Shown: positions 11,365-21,617 of the stretch, in pieces
Numbering within the stretch: the first letter of the stretch is position 1
Layout of the letters: each line of letters starts with the position of its first letter
Assembly: GCA_030068075.1 (NCBI GenBank)
Contig: CM057830.1
Coordinates: 21,732,247-21,796,246, forward strand
Direction of reading: 5' to 3'
Origin: Paguma larvata
Lineage: Eukaryota; Chordata; Mammalia; Carnivora; Viverridae
Length of the DNA: 64,000 nt
Position numbers and translations under genes: made by a program
Notes under the pieces: model-generated
Told to the model about the DNA's origin: nothing
What the model saw: only the letters and a program-made list of their open reading frames with translations
The model's database searches: none

Positions 11365-12006
11365 CTATTTCTTCCCGTTTGAGTTTTGGTAGCTGTGGCT
11401 ATTTAGGAATTTGTCCATTTCTTCCAGGTTGCCGAGTTTGGTGGCATATAGTTTTTCATAGTATTCTCTGATGACTGCTTGTATTTCTGAGGGATTGGTT
11501 GTAATTACTCCCTTTTCATTCACGATTTTATCTATTTGAGTTCTCTCTCTTTTCTTTTTGAGAAGCCTGGCTAGAGGTTTGTCTATTTTGTTTATTTTTT
11601 CAAAGAACCAGCTTTTGGTTTCATTGATCTGTTCCACTACCTTTTCTGTCTCCATATGGTTAATTTGTGCTCTCATCTTTGTTATTTCTCTCTTTCTGCT
11701 GGGCTTGGGTTGTTTTAGTTGTTCTGCTTCTAGTTCTTTTAGACGTGCTGTTAGAATTTGTGTTATTGATTTTTCTTGTTTCTTGAGATGGGTCTGGATT
11801 GCAATATATTTCCCTCTCAGGACTGCCTTTGCTGCATCCCAGAGGGTTTGGATTGTTGTATTTTCATTTTCATTTGTGTCCATGTATTTTTTAATTTCTT
11901 CTCTGATTGCTTGGTTGACCCACTCATCTTTTAGTAGGTTATTTCTTAGCCTCCATGTTTTTAGATATTTTCCAGGCTTTCTCCTGTGGTTGATTTCAAG
12001 TTTCAA
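11365..12006 (-). pseudogene. L1 ORF2 linker region between endonuclease and reverse transcriptase
   Basis: This 213-codon open stretch begins at the ALKLEIN-type motif that follows the endonuclease SDH. It runs through WRLRNNLLKDEWV, the Lys/Glu-rich linker (LTARLKELEAEQLKQPKPSRK, EITKMRAQIN) and NETKSWFFEKINKIDKPLARL to the tail EMDKFLNSHS. In intact ORF2 this links the endonuclease to the reverse transcriptase. It is well preserved, suggesting a fairly recent element. It is out of frame with the ORF2 N-terminus at 11996-12319 because of the endonuclease deletion, and frame-shifted again near 11360. Confidence 0.85.
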
Positions 12007-12319
12007 AGCATTGTGATATAAGCGTGGCTACTCCGGCTTTCTTCTGACTTCCAGTAGCATGGTAGATAGTTCTCCATCCCCTCACTTTCAATCTGAAGGT
12101 GTCCTCAGGTTTAAGATGAGTTTCTTGAAGGCAGCAAATAGATGGATCTTGTTTTTTAATCCATTTTGTTACTCTCTGTCTTTTGATTGGCGCATTTAGT
12201 CCATTTACATTCAGTGTTAATACTGAAAAATATGGGCTTACAGTCACTGTATTATCTGTAAGGTTCATGTTTGTAAGGCTGTCTCTGGTAGTTTGTGTTC
12301 TTTGCAACCTTTCCTTCAT
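11996..12319 (-). pseudogene. L1 ORF2 N-terminus: endonuclease truncated by deletion
   Basis: The frame opens with SPYFSVLTLNVNGLNAPIKR, WIKKQDPSICCLQETHL and GWRTIYHATGSQKKAGVATLIS, the first ~95 residues of L1 endonuclease. The conserved Asn of LNVNGLN and the Glu of QETH (N14 and E43 in human numbering, from the literature) are present. The remaining catalytic residues (Y115, D145, N147, D205, H230 region) are missing. The sequence jumps after GVATLIS to the segment just at SDH-N-A-x-KLEIN, and the reading frame shifts. The junction carries about four bases of microhomology ('tgat', 12014-12017). It directly follows ORF1 with almost no spacer. Confidence 0.85.
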
Positions 12320-13209
12320 AGCGTGTCCCTCAGGATCTCTTGTAGTGCTGGATTATTTGTGATAAATTCTTTCAGTTTTTGTTTGTTGGGAAAAACCTTG
12401 ATCTCTCCTTCTATTCTGAATGACAGGCTAGCCGGATACAGAATTCTTGGTTGCATGTCCTTCCTGCTCATCACATTGAAGATGTCCTGCCATTCCTTTC
12501 TGGCTTGCCAAGTTTCTGTAGATAAGTCTGCTGCTACCCTTATATGTCTGTCTTTGTATGTTAAGGTTTTTTTGTCCCTAGCTGCTTTCAGGATTCTCTC
12601 CCTATCTTTGTATTTTGCCAGCTTCACTATGATGTGCTGTGCAGAAGGTCTATTCAAGTTATGTCTGAGGGGAGTTCTCTGTGCCTCTTGGATTTCCATG
12701 CCCGTTTCCTTCCTCATGTTGGGGAAGTTTTCAGCAATGATTTGTTCAAGAACCCCTTCGACTCCTTTCTCTCTCTCTTCTTCCTCTGGAACTCCTATGA
12801 TACGGATATTGTTTCTTTTGAGTGCATCGCTCAGCTCTCGAATTCTCCTTTCCTGTTCCTGCATCAGCTTTTCTCTCTTTTTATCTGCTCCCTCTTTTTC
12901 AAGGATTTTATCTTCTAATGCACTAACTCTTTCTTCTGCCTCTTCAATCCGTGCTGTGGCTGCTTCCAATTTGCCTTGTATTTCATTCAAGGTCTTTTTT
13001 AATTCTTCCTGACCGTTTTTAAGGTCCTTGAACTCTGCTGTGTGGGACCCCTTGCATTCATCTGTGCTTTTTTCAAGCCCAGTGATTAGTTTTATGATTA
13101 TCATTCTATATTCATGTTCTGTTATGTTGCTTATATCTGTTTTCATCAATTGTTGAGCTGTCACTGCTTTGTGTAGATTCTTTTGAGGAGAATTCTTCCA
13201 TTTCGTCAT
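12316..13209 (-). CDS. L1 ORF1 protein (RNA-binding chaperone), uninterrupted
   Basis: This complete 297-codon L1 ORF1 frame starts at a Met at 13209 (MTKWKNSP...) and ends with ...ILRDTL-stop. ORF1 proteins are homotrimeric nucleic-acid-binding chaperones that coat L1 RNA in the cytoplasm. Order of parts: a short N-terminal segment (1-45); a coiled coil (about 55-130) with heptad-rich LEAATARIEEAEERVSALED; an RNA-recognition-motif domain (about 132-225) starting NNIRIIGVP and containing EAQRTP and HIIVKLAKYKDRERIL; and the C-terminal domain (about 228-297) with ADLSTETWQARKEW and PRILYPASLSF. No stop or frameshift is seen, and the length suits the carnivore family as I know it. The element's truncated 5' UTR promoter lies directly upstream. 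Whether it is transcribed is unknown; ORF2 of this copy is dead. Confidence 0.88.
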   Translation of the reverse strand: MTKWKNSPQKNLHKAVTAQQLMKTDISNITEHEYRMIIIKLITGLEKSTDECKGSHTAEFKDLKNGQEELKKTLNEIQGKLEAATARIEEAEERVSALEDKILEKEGADKKREKLMQEQERRIRELSDALKRNNIRIIGVPEEEEREKGVEGVLEQIIAENFPNMRKETGMEIQEAQRTPLRHNLNRPSAQHIIVKLAKYKDRERILKAARDKKTLTYKDRHIRVAADLSTETWQARKEWQDIFNVMSRKDMQPRILYPASLSFRIEGEIKVFPNKQKLKEFITNNPALQEILRDTL

Positions 13210-14490
13210 TTTGGCTAGATGTGTTTTGGATTGTTTCTTGAAGTTGCCCTGGAAAGAAAAACAGGCTGACAGACCAACAGAAAACAGAAATACTCAAACA
13301 TACCGACAAATGATACAGACAAGCAGTTTACAACAGAAAAAAGAATAACAAATGACTCTCTCAGGGCAATGTCCTGAAGTACCAGCTACCCGTTAAGGAC
13401 AGAGTATGTAGTGTGCTGGTGGCAGAGCATAGATAGAAAGAATAATGACATGGGCAGGGAGAAGAAGGAAATGGACTTTGCCCAGGTAGAGTGACTAAAG
13501 GGCTTAATCCAGACTGAGAGAAATCAGAATAAGGACGGGTTCAAGGAAAAAGGGATAAAGATCGATGTTGTCTAGATGAACTTATGCGGCCTGGTTATTC
13601 CAGAAAGCGGGATAGGGAAGTACAGAAGAAGGTGTAGAACATGCCTTGAGAGAGTGGGTTAAAAAAATGTTTAAGCCAGTCAGTACCCTGGATAACCAGC
13701 TCAGGGGTGGGGATCGGTAGGAATGAGAAAGGGAGGGATAAATTTAAAAAAGAAAAAATGACCTGGAGTTACTCCAGGCAGCAGTCTGTACTTGGTATCA
13801 GTCACTCCTGCTCATAGGTGGGGAGAGGCGTGGTTTGGTGCAGGCAGGTCCCGCCTCTGCTGCTGCAGGGATGGATTTTGGGGTGACTTCCTGGCTTGTA
13901 AGACAATGGCATCTCTCCAGTCCCTCGCCACCAGTCCTGGAGTCTTTATTCGCTCCTTTATTTCTGTTCTCTCTCCAGCACTGACACCGGCATAGTGCGG
14001 TTCACTGGGCGGTGGTGCAGCCGCCTGCTACCCCCGATTTCCCTGTAATTTTGCCGGGGTTAGAGGTGCTCCGAAGGCGGCGCCACCTTGGTCTGACTGG
14101 GTCTCCGCTGCCAGCGGCGCTGGATGGGGGTGGCGGGGTCCCGGCAGCCTGAGGAGAGTGCTGCTATTTGCCACTGAACTTCTCTTCCAAAGCCCTGCAT
14201 CTAGGCGCTGGATGGTAGCGGTCTCACCCTCTCTGGCCCTCTTGTTCAGATGTTGTTTGATCGTCACTTTGCCAGCTATCTCCAAAGACGCTCACCCTCC
14301 CCTCAGCTCAACTTCCTCATTTCGTTTTATCTGGACCGTTTCTGTTTTCGCCTTCGTTCCTTGTAAGCTGCAGCACCTTTTCTCCCCAATTCTTGGAGTT
14401 GAGAGAGACTTTGGTTTCATTCATCCCTGTTTAAAGGACAAGCGAAATACTGGAGCCCCCTACTCCTCAGCCATGTTGGCCCTCCTCCCC
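13210..14490 (-). promoter_or_regulatory. L1 5' UTR (internal RNA polymerase II promoter region)
   Basis: Between ORF1 and the element's 5' end lie about 1.28 kb. The half near ORF1 is A/G-rich on the plus strand (13250-13790). The distal half (13790-14490) is the most CpG- and GC-rich stretch of the window, with 'gaaggcggcgccaccttgg' and 'gccagcggcgctggatggg'. L1 5' UTRs act as internal promoters in both directions and are normally CpG-methylated. That is family knowledge; nothing here shows activity. The outermost bases, read on the minus strand, are 'ggggaggagggccaacatgg'. Confidence 0.75.
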
Positions 14491-15102
14491 TCAGAAGCTA
14501 GAATTTTCTTAAACTATGGGGAATTGTTCAGTTGTTATCTCATATCAACCTTAGGAAACAGTTGGTTTTGCTTGTGATTTCCCAAGCCATAAACAAGAAA
14601 TGACTCAGGTTATTCTTGTACAATAAGCTAAATCAAGCTTTCTTTGTATTACTAGGCTTTGCCTACTTAGGGAATTTTCAAGGCTGGTCTCCATTTGTTT
14701 TTGATTTAACATCGCCACCCCTACCTCCTCACTTAGTCATTCGGTCTTCTGAGTGTCACAATGAGTACAGTGTTATTCTCCATAACCACCATTGATGAAA
14801 TCTGGACAAAGATTCATATTTGCTGTTTTCACTAGTTGAGTCCTCAGGCCCAGAGGTTCCTGTAGTCACTGTTTGTATTATTTCTATGATTATATTGATT
14901 GCATTCAGATGTTTGATCCCGATGTCTACCATTTGGTGTGTAAGTACCTGCCAATCAGTAGTCCTTTCAAAACCTTTGAACAGTATATAAAACACACTAG
15001 AGAGGTTAATAAGATGATTATAAGGAGAAAAATAGCCAAATATTGGAAAATTCCCCAGAGTAGAGCTTCCCAGAGCCGAGATTTAACCAATAAAATAAGT
15101 AT
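14491..15102. other. Unassigned sequence between two L1s
   Basis: No repeat was recognised. A 78-codon plus-strand frame at 14873-15109 (MFDPDVYHLVCKYL...) has no recognisable domain. It is within the length expected by chance in AT-rich DNA, so it is not called a gene. Confidence 0.4.
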
Positions 15103-15685
15103 GTTATAATTTCTTTAAATTTTTATTTGAATTTCAGTTACAGTGTGATATTAGTTTCAGGTGTACAATATAGTGATTCAACTCTTTCATACATCACCTG
15201 ATGCTTATCAGAAGTGCATTCCTTAATCCTCATCACCTATTTAACTCATCCATCCCAGCCACCTCCCTTTTGGTAATCATTAGTTTGTTCTCTATAGGTA
15301 AGAGTCTGTTTCTTAGTTTGCCCCTGTCTTTTTTTCTTTCTTTGCTCATTTGTTTTGTTTATTAAATTCCACATATAAGTGAGATCATATGGAATTTGTC
15401 TTTCTCCAACTGACCTATTTCACTTAGCGTATTACTTTCTCGCTCCATCAATGTAACTGCAAATGGCAAGATTTCATTTATTTTTATGCCTGAGTAATAT
15501 TCCATTGTATATGTGTCCCACATCAATTGATAGACATGTGGGATGTTTCCATAATTTGGCTGTTGTAAATAATGCTGCTATAAACATCGGGATGCTTCTT
15601 TCCCTTTAAATTAGTGTTTTTGTATTCTTTGGGTAAATACCCAGTGGTGGGATTACTGGATTTTAAGGTAGTTCTTTTTTAAGGG

Positions 15686-15712
15686 TTTTTTTGAATGTTT
15701 ATTTTTGAGACA
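15686..15712 (-). mobile_element. Minute SINE-tail-like scar within L1
   Basis: In this L1 the expected segment between 'gtagttctattttt' and 'gagtggctgca' is replaced by 'tttttttgaatgtttatttt' plus 'tgagaca'. That piece is identical in style to the antisense A-tail side of a CAN SINE. It could be an extremely truncated SINE insertion with local deletion, or chance similarity. Confidence 0.4.
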
Positions 15713-16530
15713 GTGGCTGCAGCAGTTTGCATTCCCACCAACAATGCAAGAGGGTTCCCACTTTCTCCACATTCTTGCCAACACCTATTGTTTGTTGTGT
15801 GCAGATTTTAGCTGTTATGACAGGTGTGAGGTGATATTTAATTGTTCTTTTGATTTGTATTCCCTTATGATCAGTGATGTTGAGTATTTTTCATGTGTCT
15901 GCTGGCCATCTGTATGTGTTCTTTGGACAAATGTCTTTTCATGTCTTCTGCCTATTTTTTAATTGGATTATTCATTTTTGGGGGGTGTTGGATTATATAA
16001 ATTCTTTATATATTTTGGATACTAACTCTTTATTGGATATGTTATTTGCAAATATCTTCTGCCATTCTGTAGGTTGCCTTTTAATTTTATTGATTATTTC
16101 CTTAGTTGTGAAGAAGCTTATCATCTTGGTTAAGTCCCAATAGTTTATTTTTGCTTCTGTTTCTCTTGCCTCAGGAGACATATCTAGAAAGGAGTTGCTA
16201 TGGCCCATGTCAGGGAAATTACCACATGTGCTTTCTTGAAGAACTTTTATTTTTGTGTGTAAATGATCCAGTTTAATTCTTTTGCATGTTACTGTCCAGT
16301 TTCACCAACACTGTTTGTTGAAGAGGTAGTCTTTTTCACATCGGATATTCTTTTCAGCTTTGTCGAGGATTAACTGACCATATAGTTGTGGGCTCTTTTC
16401 TGTGTTTTCTATTCTCTTGCACTAATATGTTTGTTTTGTGCCAGTACCATAGTGTCTCTATCACTATAGCTTTGTAATAAAAGTTGAAGTCTGGAATTGT
16501 GATGCCTCCTGATTTCTTTGCTTTTCTTTT

Positions 16531-16745
16531 CCTTTTTTTAAAAAAATTAACATTTATTCATTTTTGAGAGACAGCATGAGCAGGGGAGGGGCAGAGAGAG
16601 AGGGAGATATAGAATCCAAAGCAGGCTCCAGGCTCTGAGCTGTCAGCACAGAGCCTGACCTCAGGGCTTAAACCTATGAACCATGAGATCATGACCTGAG
16701 CTGAAGTGTAATGCTCGACTGTCTGAGCCACCCAGGTGCCCCCCC
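16531..16745 (-). mobile_element. CAN SINE (felid-type), minus strand
   Basis: It has a T/A-rich left end with 'aacatttattcatttttgag', a GA-rich body, 'ctgagctgtcagcacagagc', and the head 'gagccacccaggtgcccccc' at the right. The host L1 string 'ttgcttttctttt' flanks it on both sides (16518-16530 and 16760-16772), a 13-bp direct repeat. The right copy is separated from the head by a C-rich and T-rich spacer, which is slightly unusual. Confidence 0.88.
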
Positions 16746-17435
16746 ACCCCTTTTTTTTCTTGCTTTTCTTTTTCAATTTTGGCTATTCAGGATCTTTGGG
16801 GGTTCCGTACAAATTTTAAAATGCTTTGTTCTAGTTCTCTGAAAAATTCAGTTGGTATTTTGGTAGGAATTGCATTGTGTAGATTGCTTTGGGTAGTATA
16901 GACATTTTAACAATATTTGTTCTTCCAATCCATGAGCACGCAGTGTCTTTCCATTTGTTTGTGTCATCTCCAATTTATTTCATCAGTGTTTTATACTTTT
17001 CGGAGAACAGGTCTTTAACCCCTTTGGTTGGGTTTATTCCTAGGTATTCTATTATTTTTGATGTAATTTTAAATGAGATTGGTTCCTTGATTTCTCTTTC
17101 TGCTGGTTCATTTTTGGTGTATAGAAATTGAACAGATTTCTATATGTTGATTTTTCTATTCTTCAACTTTACTGAATTTATGTTATCCATTCTAGCAGTT
17201 TTTTGGTGGAATCTTACAGGTTGTATATATATATCGTATCATATCATCTGTGCATAGTGAAAGTTTGACTTCTTACTTGCCAATTTGGATGCCTGTTATT
17301 TCTTTTTGTTGTCTGATTGCTGAGACTAGGACTTAGTAGAGTACTATGTTAAATAACAGTGGTGAGAGTGGACCTCTCTGTCTTCTTCCTGATTGTAGAG
17401 GAAAAGTTCTCAGATTATCCCCATTTAGGATTATG

Positions 17436-17825
17436 TTAGCCGTGTGTTTCATAGATGGCCTTTATTATGTTGAGGGGTGTTCCCTCTAAACCTACTTTGT
17501 TGAGGGTTTTTATCATCAGTGGATGTTGTACTTTTTCAAATGCTTTTTCTGTGTCTATTGAGAGGATCATATGGTTCTTATCCTTTCTTGTATTAATGTA
17601 ATGTTTCATGTTGATTGATTTGTAAATATTGACCCACCCTTGCAACCCAGAAATAAATCTCACTTGATTGTGGTAAATGATTTTTTTAATATGTTGTGGA
17701 TTCGGTTTGCTACTATTTTGTTGAGGATTTTCGTATCTGTGTTCATCAGACATAATAACCTGTAGTTCTCTTTTTTTGTGTGATGTCTTTATCTGATTTT
17801 GGTACCAACGTAATGTTGGCTTCAT
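17436..17825 (-). pseudogene. L1 ORF2 reverse transcriptase fragment
   Basis: This 129-codon open stretch of the old L1's reverse transcriptase carries [16 protein letters not shown], then [21 protein letters not shown]. The Asp in SID-EKAF is the first catalytic aspartate of the L1 reverse transcriptase. It is followed by [19 protein letters not shown]. The FADD-box part is not in this frame. It is a fossil with no start codon of its own. Confidence 0.8.
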
Positions 17826-18459
17826 AGTATGAATTTGGAAGTCTACCTTCCTTTTCTATTTTTTGGAATAGTTTGAGAAAATAGGTATTAACTCTTTTTT
17901 AAATGTTTGGTATAATTCACCTGTGAAGCCATCTAGTCCTCGACTTATGTTTTATGAGAGTTTATTGATTACTGATTCAATTTGCTTCCTGGTTGTCTGT
18001 TCAAGTTTTCTATTTCTTCCTTTTTCAGTTTGGTAGTTAATATGTTTGTAGGCATTTATCCATTTCTTCTAGGTTATTCAGTTTGTTGGTATATAGTTTT
18101 TCATAGTATTCTCTTAGAGCTGTTTGTATTTCTGTGATGTTGGTTGCTATTTTTTCCTCTCTCCTTTGTGATTTTATTTATTTGTATACTTACTCTCTTT
18201 TTGGTAAGTCTGGCTAGAGGTTTACCAATTTTACTGATTTTTTTCAAAGAACCTGCTCCTGGTTTCATTGATCTTGTTCTATTGTCTTTCTAGTTTCTTT
18301 AACATTTATTTCTCCTCTCATCTTTACTTCTCCTGGTTTTAGGCTTTGTTTTTTGTTCTTTTTCTAATTCCTTTAGGTATAAGGTTAGGTTGTTTATTTG
18401 ACTTTTTCTTCTTCACGTAGGCCTGTATTGCTGTATACTTCTCAAGCAGGTTATAATTT

Positions 18460-19305
18460 TTAAAATTTAATTGCTTGGCACTGATCTGTTAACAAACACA
18501 TATGCTAATGGTTACTTAGGACAGGATGAACATGAAATAAAATTCAGGAGATGATGTTGAAGGTGAGCTTTTGCCTAAATTAGGCCTCTGTATTATGTGA
18601 ACAATCAGGTAATTTAATGAGAGGCATTTCTATGGAAAGAAACGAAAAACAAAGGTTAATAGTTGAGACAAATTACAAATTCAGTTTCTGAGTTTGGAGA
18701 GCAACCAGTTGAGAAAATTTCTAGAGTTGAGTTTGAATCACCTTCAGATAATGAAATGAGGATGGAGGTTTCAGTCTGATAGATTTTACTAGTTTGCACC
18801 TCTCATCAGGTGTTCTCTTGAATTTCATTGAGTGGCCTATACAGCAACAGGCACAAAAATTGCCCACACACATGAGCTGCTGGGATTTCTCTGAAGTTTA
18901 CATGAAATTGTCCAGCTTTAGTTTGCATGACTTTGGGAAAACACGGTTTTAGTTTCATAGTAAATCCAAGTCAAAACAATGAGAGAAATTTGGACTTGTT
19001 AGTATGGAGAATTCTGGTGAAATACTGAAGGAAAGTTGAAGAATTCAGAATCCCGTCCAGTTAGTTACAGGTAAAGAACAAAACCTCAATGCCATTAACA
19101 GTACAAGAATCTGATATCCACAAAGGTATATTACTGAAACATAATTTTTCTGTCTGTAATCATCTCCATTTTAACAAAGAATACCATAGTAAGACTAATC
19201 TGTTTGCAAATAGTCCAATTTCAATAAACTTGAAGGGATTATTTACCTAAGCGAAGTAAAAATAGTGATTGACCACATAGGCTCTTTTAAATCTGCTTTG
19301 CTGGA
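18460..19305. other. Unassigned sequence
   Basis: No repeat family, RNA gene or coding frame was recognised. The composition is ordinary AT-rich, without the T-rich bias of the antisense L1s on either side. Confidence 0.45.
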
Positions 19306-20420
19306 ACTTTTTTTTTTTAATTGTCATACAACATTATATTAGTTGTAGCTATACAACATAATGACTATATTTGTATGTATTGCAGAATGATCACCACCAT
19401 AAGTCTGTTTGACATTGGTCACCATACATAGTAATAGAATTTTGTGTGTATGATGAGAACTTTAAAGATTTACCGTCTCAGCAACTTTCAAATAAACAAT
19501 ACAATATTTTTTATTTTTACTATAGTCACCATTACATCTGCATGACATTTGTTTTATTACTGGAAGTTTGTACCTTTTACTCCCTTCACCCATTTCACCC
19601 AATCCCTATCTACCAACTCTGACAACCACTAGTCTGTTCTGTATATCTCTGAAGCTGAGCTTGATTTTTTTGTTTTTACAGTGTACATATAATGAGATCA
19701 TATTATACTTGTCTTTCTCTGTTTAACTTATGTCACTGAGCATAATGTCCCCGAGTTCCATCCATGTTGTCACAAATGGCAGGGTTTTATTATTTTTAAT
19801 GGCAGAATAATATTCCATTGTGTTTATTTGTGTATATGTGTGTGTATCACATTTTCGTTATCATTTCTCCATCAGTGGACACTTAGGTTGCTTTCATATC
19901 TTGGCTATTCTAAATAATGCTACAGTGAACACAGGGGTGCATGTATCTTTATAAATGAATGTTCTTGTTTTCCTCAGATAAACACGGAGAAGTGGAATTG
20001 CTGATCATATAATAGTCCTGTTTTTAATTTCTTGAGGAAGCTGCATTCTGTTTTCCATTGTGGTTACAGCCATTTGCATTCCTACCAACAGCGTACAAGA
20101 GTTCTCTTTTTTTCATGTCCTTGCCAATACCTGTAATGTCTTTTTGATACTAGCCCTTCTGATACGTATGAGGTAATATCTCATTATGGTTTTGATTTTC
20201 TTTTCCCTGATGATTAGTGATGATGCTCAACATCTTTTCATGTGTCTATTGGCCATCTGTATGTCATCTTTGGAAAAATGTCTATTCGAGTCCTCTGCCC
20301 ATTTTTAAATCTGATTATTTCTTTGCTATTGACTTGTATGAGTTTTTTTAATACTTTAGATATTAACTTTTGTCGTATATATGATTAGCTAATATTTCCT
20401 CCCATTTGGTAGGTTGCCCA
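19306..20420 (-). mobile_element. Old L1 3' end (L1M-like), 5'-truncated
   Basis: It starts with poly(T) ('aactttttttttttaattgt'), the antisense poly(A), followed by the L1 3' UTR ('gtcaccatacatagtaatag', 'tgacaaccactagtctgttc'). The ORF2 C-terminal region follows ('ccgagttccatccatgttgt', 'gaacacaggggtgcatgtat', 'catttgcattcctaccaaca'). Similarity ends near 'atttggtaggttgccca' (about 20418). It is about 1.1 kb, diverged, with no intact frame. Confidence 0.8.
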
Positions 20421-21480
20421 GAATTCGTTTATTGCCAAAGGGGAAAGGGAGTGTGTTTGTATGTGTTAGGGGAGCCCCTCCCAAAGAGAAAGAAACCTAG
20501 AGGAGATCCATAGAGAATAACTTTTCAAATGATCTTTATAAACTCAAAGATGGACAAAGCAATATAAATGTGTAAAAAATGATAAAAGCCCATCTACCCA
20601 AAGGTGTAACTGGGGGACATTATTTTGCTTCATTTACCATTGTCCAGGTTCAAGTCTGTGGACTTTTTGGTTCAGATAATGGATTTCAAGAGTGTAACAA
20701 TCACAGGTTCTTAAGTTAGATTTATATTCAACAAGATTATAATCATGTGAAACAATTATAATTATAACATTAAAATAAAAATATATTTATCTACCTATAT
20801 ATCCACATCTGTATACCAGAATTCCTTGCAATAGAGCACGTGTTGACAGGACTAATAAATTATTTTGTTTTAGGCAGCTGTATGGTGAGAAATCAAACTA
20901 TAACCCAAACACAGCTAAAGAAGCATGGATCTGATAAGAGAAGAAAAAGAATCTTAGGAGGTGTCCTTCTATTGTTAAGGTAGTGTTGGGCAAGGGAAAT
21001 TTTCCCCCTTCCCCTCTTAGTTCTTGTGGCTGGTCAAATAATTAAAATGACATAAGATACGTTAAGAGAAGAAAAACCAATTTCGTAACATAGGGGGAAT
21101 CCACATAGACATGAGTTATTCCAAAGGCAGTCATGCAAAATGAGATATATCTGCCATCTAGAGCGAAGGAGAATGGGGTAGGGGTCTGGGACTTCAAAGG
21201 GAAGGAAAGCAATTCATAAGAAGATGAACGAGCATAAATACTTGGTAAAAAATGTTTCCTGGTCCACACAGAAACAACGGGACATAGAGAGAAATTTTAA
21301 CAGTCTTTGCTAGATTCCTCCCTGTCTTCCCCACCTAGTTCATATTATACTGTAGTTATCTGTGCTGATAGCTCTCTTCTTGGAGCAAATCCTCTAAATT
21401 CTTCTAGGCATGTAAGGGGGAGGTAAAAAGAATAACTTCCTGGGACTTCTGTTTCTTAAAAATAATCAACTTAAATTAAT
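20421..21480. other. Unassigned; possible ancient LTR-type repeat
   Basis: No coding frame is supported. The stretch 21030-21470 ('ggtcaaataattaaaatgac', 'gtcatgcaaaatgagatata', 'ttcttggagcaaatcctcta') reads like an old ERV-type LTR that I have seen in mammalian genomes but cannot name. No terminal repeats were identified. Confidence 0.25.
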
Positions 21481-21561
21481 CCTCATGCCAGAGAGACACA
21501 CTTTAGGATGGCAAATACTCTCCTACAGTAACTTAAGCATTCTTTCTTGTACTAAGATGAT

Positions 21562-21617
21562 AATAATATATATATATTATATATATATATCATATATATA
21601 TATCATATATATATATG
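21562..21617. repeat. AT dinucleotide microsatellite
   Basis: Runs of (TA)n are interrupted by 'tcat' at regular spacing ('atatatcatatatatatat'). It is simple repeat only; the plus-strand frame running through it is meaningless. Confidence 0.85.

Larger units (their letters stand above)
10876..14490 (-). mobile_element. Young-looking L1 5' half: 5' UTR, intact ORF1, deleted ORF2, no 3' end
   Basis: Read on the minus strand, the element starts near 14490 with 'ggggaggagggccaacatgg', a typical carnivore L1 5' end. A GC-rich 5' UTR runs to about 13210, then ORF1 (12316-13209, open), then ORF2. ORF2 starts normally near 12300, jumps at about 12014-12017 from the endonuclease N-terminus to its extreme C-terminus, and continues into the reverse transcriptase. 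It stops at about 10876 around the antisense of the IDAEKAFDK region. The rest of the reverse transcriptase, the cysteine-rich C-terminus, 3' UTR and poly(A) are absent. Losing the 3' end is unusual for target-primed insertion, which normally loses the 5' end, so a later genomic deletion or recombination is likely. The element is not autonomous. Confidence 0.85.
15113..18449 (-). mobile_element. Old L1, 5'-truncated, 3' UTR through ORF2, with direct repeats
   Basis: This minus-strand L1 starts with the 3' UTR at the left ('gtttcaggtgtacaatatag', 'ccacatataagtgagatcat'). It runs through the ORF2 C-terminus and reverse transcriptase to the linker near 18443 ('gcctgtattgctgtatactt'), where it stops abruptly. 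The string 'gttataattt' occurs at both edges (15103-15112 and 18450-18459), a plausible 10-bp target duplication. It carries a SINE at 16531-16745 and a tiny SINE-tail-like scar near 15690. Many stops interrupt ORF2. Confidence 0.83.

Noticed and set aside
11558..12016. 152-codon plus-strand frame
   Set aside because: It is the antisense shadow of the L1 ORF2 linker region at 11365-12006.
12293..13012. 239-codon open frame on the plus strand
   Set aside because: It is the exact antisense of the L1 ORF1 coiled coil and RRM region. Its Ser/Leu-rich composition comes from complementing Glu/Lys/Arg codons.
13112..13309. 65-codon minus-strand frame overlapping the ORF1 start
   Set aside because: It is in a different frame from ORF1 and spans the 5' UTR/ORF1 boundary. 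It has no known counterpart and is short enough to be chance.
14873..15109. 78-codon plus-strand frame (MFDPDVYHLVCKYL...)
   Set aside because: It looked protein-like at first, but no domain, splice context or conservation evidence is available and the length is within chance for AT-rich DNA.
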